Below, piece by piece: positions 62,401 through 64,000 of a stretch of 64,000 nt of DNA. A program made the position numbers and the translations under genes. This DNA comes from Verrucomicrobiaceae bacterium (GTDB lineage: Bacteria; Verrucomicrobiota; Verrucomicrobiia; Verrucomicrobiales; Verrucomicrobiaceae), in NCBI GenBank assembly GCA_947507875.1, contig CANNQP010000017.1, forward strand, positions 19,551 through 83,550, in the 5' to 3' direction. The notes beneath the pieces are model-generated. The model was not told the DNA's origin. It saw nothing but the letters and a program-made list of their open reading frames with translations, and ran no database searches. Position 1 is the stretch's first letter. Each line of letters starts with the position of its first letter.

Positions 62401-64000
62401 CCGTGGTAGGAGCGATAGAGCTGGTGAAACTGGTGGGTCCATCAATGCTGACAATGCGGCTACCCGCAGGAACATTCGTGCCACTGAATGGCTGTCCGAC
62501 CACCAAACCGGTGGTGGACGCTACAGTGAAGCTGGTGGTGCTGATGCTTCCCGAACTCGTAGTACTAGTCGCTGTGAATGTGGTTGGGATTGCGTTGTTG
62601 TTCGTAAACTTCAAGGTGCCACGATCGAGATCCACAGCGGTGATGCCCTGGTTCCAGTTGGAGGTGGATCCATTTGTACCAAGGTTCAAAATGGCTCCCC
62701 CGCCCACATCGAAGCGAAGGCCGTAACCTGTGGTGGTCGTGATGTTACCATTGAAGATGGTTTCACCCGTTCCTTCGACGACCCATGCGCGATTAGCGGT
62801 CATCTCCGTGTTGTTCACACCACCCGCAAAAGTGACGGTTTTGCCAGGGATGACACTATTGGTCATCGTGATGTTGTTGGCTGCTGCTCGCCAATTGAGT
62901 GGCTGCGTGAACGTCAGGTTATGAATTCCAAAGAAGCCAATCGATGTGTTGTTGTTGTGGTCAATCGGGTTGCTGATGACGCGGTCACCCCCAAAGGCGA
63001 AGATATTGGCGTTGGACATGACGAGCGTCCCTGTTCCTAAAGCATTGTTATGACCGATCCCCAAAGCACCGGAACCGGCCGTGGTCGTTCCCGTGTAAGA
63101 GTTACCGGCATTGGTCAAAATCCAAGTTGCTCCACCATCCACTGTGACAGACAGTACGCCTGCTCCATTGTTGGTCAGGGCACTGGTGATCATATTTCCC
63201 GCAGTGTTGCTACCGCGGAGTGATAGGGTTTTGTTGCCAGTCTCCGTCGTATCATGAGCCACATTAGTCAGGATGAGTGGTCCCGTACCATCCGCGTGAA
63301 TCTGATTGCCAGCCGTGGTACCACGCAGACGAATTTTGCGATTGCTGGTCTCGCCTAAGCCAACGTACTGCAAGATAGCACCTGTGGTTGTAGCATTCCC
63401 GAGCACCACTGCGTTTGTATCGTCCATCGTGGCACCACTGAGACCGACACTTGAGGCTACGGTGCCTCCCGTGGTGCTTCCCAACGAGGAAACGACAAGA
63501 GTTCCAGCTTCCACCGTTGTCGTTCCCGAATACGTATTGGCACCGGTAAGCTGAAGTTGACCTGTTCCCAACTTAAGAAGACCGCCGCCTGCGCCAGACA
63601 GCACCCCACTCAAGGTTGCATAATCCGAACCCGTATTGGTATTTGAGTTCACGTTAACGGTGCGAATGGAACCGCCTAAAGCGATCGGGTTGGTGAAGGT
63701 GACATCAGAAAGGGCGCTTGCAGATCCAAAAATGAGGGAGGCACCCGTCGGCACAAAGCCACCGCTGCCCCAAGTCAGTTGCGCATCGCTATCCAAAGTC
63801 ACGGTCAGTGGACCCGCGAGAGCCGCAAAACCACCCCCGCCCGTCGTGCCACCCCAAGTGATGGTGCCAGATCCTGCAACTGGTGTCACAGCGAGAGTTC
63901 GAGCAAACGTTCCGGACGCTTGTAAGATTCCAGAAGTCGTTGTTGTGCCCAGAACGAGAGGACTATTCGCGGGCAAGGCTTCATTGACATTCAGTCCTAG
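53465..64000 (-). CDS. Giant autotransporter-associated beta-strand repeat protein with PEP-CTERM tail (partial, N-terminus off window)
   Basis: The reading frame runs open to the right edge: more than 3,510 residues seen, N-terminus and signal peptide missing. It consists of Gly/Thr/Asn/Ser-rich parallel beta-helix repeats of the autotransporter-associated strand type (PF12951), each with a cluster like ANTYSGTTTVEAGTL, ANTYDGGTILGSGTL, ASTYTGATTVTGGTL, ASTYTGGTEIQNGTI and NAYTGGTNVTEGTV; at least ten copies are recognisable. No autotransporter barrel is present. The C-terminus VPEPGRALLVWLGLM followed by a hydrophobic stretch and FFRRRRQGF is a PEP-CTERM exosortase sorting signal. A surface adhesin or sheath component is inferred. 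Confidence 0.92.
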   Translation of the reverse strand, partial: LGLNVNEALPANSPLVLGTTTTSGILQASGTFARTLAVTPVAGSGTITWGGTTGGGGFAALAGPLTVTLDSDAQLTWGSGGFVPTGASLIFGSASALSDVTFTNPIALGGSIRTVNVNSNTNTGSDYATLSGVLSGAGGGLLKLGTGQLQLTGANTYSGTTTVEAGTLVVSSLGSTTGGTVASSVGLSGATMDDTNAVVLGNATTTGAILQYVGLGETSNRKIRLRGTTAGNQIHADGTGPLILTNVAHDTTETGNKTLSLRGSNTAGNMITSALTNNGAGVLSVTVDGGATWILTNAGNSYTGTTTAGSGALGIGHNNALGTGTLVMSNANIFAFGGDRVISNPIDHNNNTSIGFFGIHNLTFTQPLNWRAAANNITMTNSVIPGKTVTFAGGVNNTEMTANRAWVVEGTGETIFNGNITTTTGYGLRFDVGGGAILNLGTNGSTSNWNQGITAVDLDRGTLKFTNNNAIPTTFTATSTTSSGSISTTSFTVASTTGLVVGQPFSGTNVPAGSRIVSIDGPTSFTSSIAPTTAVANGTSLSFLASGGITLSPELATADTAILDLNGTTQTITALTATTDGTVIINNTSPTAAAFRFGINNSAVAFGAGTANYSIQNTGDGRLDIVKLGNASTTFGAGVSVGNKGTIASEGGGSFILAGPVTATTALRAIESSTLSLTGSLTSPNLITSVEVGGGSTLGLINGAGSAITNLTALRLGNSGSGTATLNLNVGDLNSAGDNQNTDTLALLTGGTLSLGNSITFNMTDAGLNPGQTYTLLNLVDGGLTAFGSGNILQGATPGGFTSMTWTVTDNMVQLTTGSLIVGDVYWRGLTNTTWNGNANNWSTDKAGAIPAASIPGQGNTVRFAWDGVGTTALTTTLEQNFKVNALVFESGTTTPSAVTINPGALATARLEVAPQVNTDGINLTAGGPSSVTIATGLRLGANQTWNTADAGSLLTISGSLSGEKNVTKTGAGRVVLSAAADTSFNTGRTAVVTVNEGNLEFTNSAALGTTASNNVVSVVVNGGAYYYNNATAGTAATLPHAINLNGGTLSGGSANHVYGGATSINGSSRINMADSNGPATNAARNITLSGIVSGTGNLTIDSNNTDSGGNQLGGTLTISNAASSWAGNLAFNRGTVTIAAAASPTVTPADVTFNSFGRFILQGVDGQTINRAGALNYAAGAVAEFQVDNTTGTQATNFTLNQNGLVTLGAGGVGASMRVALPDAFATMNITGGINLGGNSSISVSNAAARLLTISGIIDDGANSYSLAINDDAGGWGQTNGTVRLEGANTYDGGTILGSGTLILGNKNVIGTGALTVSAASIINSLVDLTGVDAVTNNLNLGAVLTFGGSNGFTFNGLTSNTGAGGITNSLTAGNLLFSQVNIAEPAAVAARTLTVAGASTGATAITAVVNNLQNNILNNNLTGAPLTIDSIALSESAGTGRTLTLGGSGTTIVTGIIENVLGGGGTAGTLAKADAGVLSLQAANTFTGPVNVNGGNLDFSTVTNIGGGASNLGAGSVINLGGGTLRFIGSSNQTTDRSMNVTAASTLNTSGTGGAEISYTGPISLGGSQLSLIGAASSNIGNISGAITQTGATADLLVNSGTWNLTGANVFADDVIVTGANAILNLNAVGTVGFTAGTSNGLYVRDGGLININTSNVSGVANSGSLDFILIADTPSGAPATMNMASGSSVETPRLDVGSTINPGRTGYVTGTGVVNVTSTGTDYANGIRLFDGSVSANLSGVASMLKQGTADFTLSGNNSGLTGTVAATRIDAGNLILDYTTDNNNKISSVAALDMRGGRLTLNGNSSAATAQSVGSFTLANGGANTIAMNPGAGQALVLNLGTITRAASAGTLRVLLSSGTQDATNGVTTTSAVNSNGSLGGFLTVTDASGTYFATKSGNNIIPLVPTIASDASTWTSGQNITDTGAAFFGVTGMNRINSLSFNHTSGGTVTIANTATVDLFNGGALVTSNVTSGAPTITGGRLNSSIADIIVTHDSSRVMSINSQIGLNNGVTKTGNGVLRISNAINNYTGATQILAGTLQVSGGNAIGNASSVVLSDDRASTLELLATETIGNLSGGNAGTSQIFGTVALGSNTLNINSTSNATYAGVFTGTGSIVRNGASGQGNLFFTGNSGAGFTGAIVVNGGLVYVEGSATMNASSLTINKGGSFLISNNGTTRSGTRFLDTMPIILNSADGAWNSETRPSGLAVRTDQNATTNETVGVLSLASGASYFRGDAGGTTGVAGIITSDIIRSNSSTINARGRALGAVSGDRNFLRIATGTTSETAFAAALVGGAGAAGSKNISIVPWGMGEVTTAGLADGNMGNSLLTYVVNATSGAGLRPLDLATEYNTFASKTANTDNIRESLAADLTGIVGQSINALVLNNSNTTASTINVTGTGAAQALAVTSGTMLFTATGAVTGTPAMAINLGGFDGGITVGGTNEYVFFVQNPTSAAASGNVTATVSSPLASTADITKSGRGTLILTSPNTAGGGTRRTTLNEGILEIADLDNIGGNTGALVFAGGTLRLGSTLTDDISTRSITFLNAGGTIDTNNVNLTLANSVGSGVGGLTKVGLGTLTLGAASTYTGATTVTGGTLAVTANNATGGGGALTVGAGATLSLGSSSISHVTVTTTGASPIITGSGTISSSGGFNFNHTGDTSIDAILAGVGGVLKTQTNVLTLNGASTYTGGTEIQNGTIAVNILANAGVASSLGAPAAGTDASVIRLGLTTATTGLNYVGATNSSTNRILAMQGTTGGVILNGNGVGSVDFVGGASGYTTGAKTLTLSGTSIGSVVNRMNTVTDGIAASITLAKSGANLWEVYGASTYTGSTQINEGTLQIGNDNALPIATTVRLGTGTTAGTFNLNGFNQAIGSLLVQTNSNAVTNNILIGSGKTLTVNGAVTIGVNADNSDTNLTASGGGSIVVNSGGAGFQIGGATGTANENRVDVDFSGLSNFTANLGAGSFRLGDVNSSSGTSGQSTLKLAINNTITSADIRIGDGSGPSDTHFLTLGSGTNLFNTNSLNVGSAGASIRSGGSIVFDAADSTGQFTLRASDGTSRALLNMINTSGNTAGNMDSILNLGGHTADILASTVTLATRSLGTGAATATLTFDQGTLDITTLNMANRSSTGTGGATATVNLGDSAAAGTPTVTIGTVNMAVNTSAGGTVDANLNISGGNVTIGTGTGTAINMANASAGRTATANINLTGGSLEVMGNIIHSGGAGVENTTITLNGATLDLNGNSIGSASALISLVAQSGTLSNLAELNGGGLLTKTTTGVLVMGNGNAYTGGTNVTEGTVRLANTSGSATGSGAFTSAASTLVTGAGSILAAVNKNITFGGSVNVGNPSDTSGSQIAVSTSGTGTLALNGDIFFDLFGGFNTGSLNASTNHDALAVAGANGFTIGAGANLRVASSVTPDASWVAGSSWRLFDWSNLTGGVTGTFSNLPTLDGNFTNLPDLSSFNLAWDVSQLYTLGTITIVPEPGRALLVWLGLMLCFFRRRRQGF

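Noticed and set aside
53573..63554. Many long plus-strand open frames (up to ~354 codons) opposite the giant repeat gene
   Set aside because: They mirror the repetitive, Gly/Thr/Asn-rich minus-strand coding sequence, are Val/Pro-rich with no domains, and no start signals or terminators support them.

Overview
The window looks like chromosomal DNA of a Verrucomicrobia-type bacterium, probably a Prosthecobacter/Verrucomicrobium relative. The evidence is a set of families typical of that phylum: a PSD1-type cytochrome (DUF1549/DUF1553) paired with a DUF1501 protein, a formylglycine-type sulfatase, a huge autotransporter-associated beta-strand repeat protein with a PEP-CTERM tail, and a c-type cytochrome joined to an SHD1-like tail. 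Coding GC is high, and many starts lack an obvious Shine-Dalgarno. The genus is inference.

Layout. 1-8.6 kb: the exbD end of a TolQR/ExbBD-type cluster, two paralogous AraC regulators flanking a PEP-hydrolase-family TIM barrel, a propeller-M28-PDZ peptidase and a sulfatase, then a non-coding patch of palindromes and a MOSC protein. 8.6-12.8 kb: hom, purA, a tail-anchored FHA protein and a sugar-phosphate isomerase-like protein. 12.8-18.1 kb: the PSD1/DUF1501 operon and an exported alpha/beta hydrolase. 18.4-22.8 kb: a low-GC outer-membrane barrel, small exported proteins (one azurin-like, one with two heavy-metal-associated-like domains) and purD, separated by clear terminators. 22.8-29.3 kb: rhomboid, scpA, a lone DUF1501 protein, a beta-helix lipoprotein and a TPR protein. 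29.3-33 kb: a compact run of nrnA-like, truB and an ABC ATPase/permease pair. 33-41.2 kb: ftsK, a SWIM-SNF2 helicase, parA and rplM-rpsI. 41.4-47.5 kb: a phosphate locus with an OprP-like porin divergent from pstS-pstC-pstA, around an array of Pho-box-like repeats; pstB and phoU are absent. 47.6-53.2 kb: a membrane Ser/Thr kinase with PEGA and SUMF1 modules, an unknown protein, an OmpA-family protein and the cytochrome-SHD1 protein. 53.5 kb to the right edge: more than 10.5 kb of one giant beta-strand repeat protein on the minus strand, N-terminus beyond the window.

The strongest unexplained signals are: (1) several classes of short palindromic or heptamer repeats that sit inside open reading frames without breaking them (three classes in the PSD1 gene, one in the SNF2 gene), with related copies or look-alikes between genes; (2) a PstC permease with a roughly 320-residue coiled-coil insertion between its first and second membrane helices, in a pst locus lacking pstB; (3) an FtsK with a roughly 170-residue acidic insert within its motor domain. 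No tRNA, rRNA, CRISPR array, prophage or transposase was recognised.
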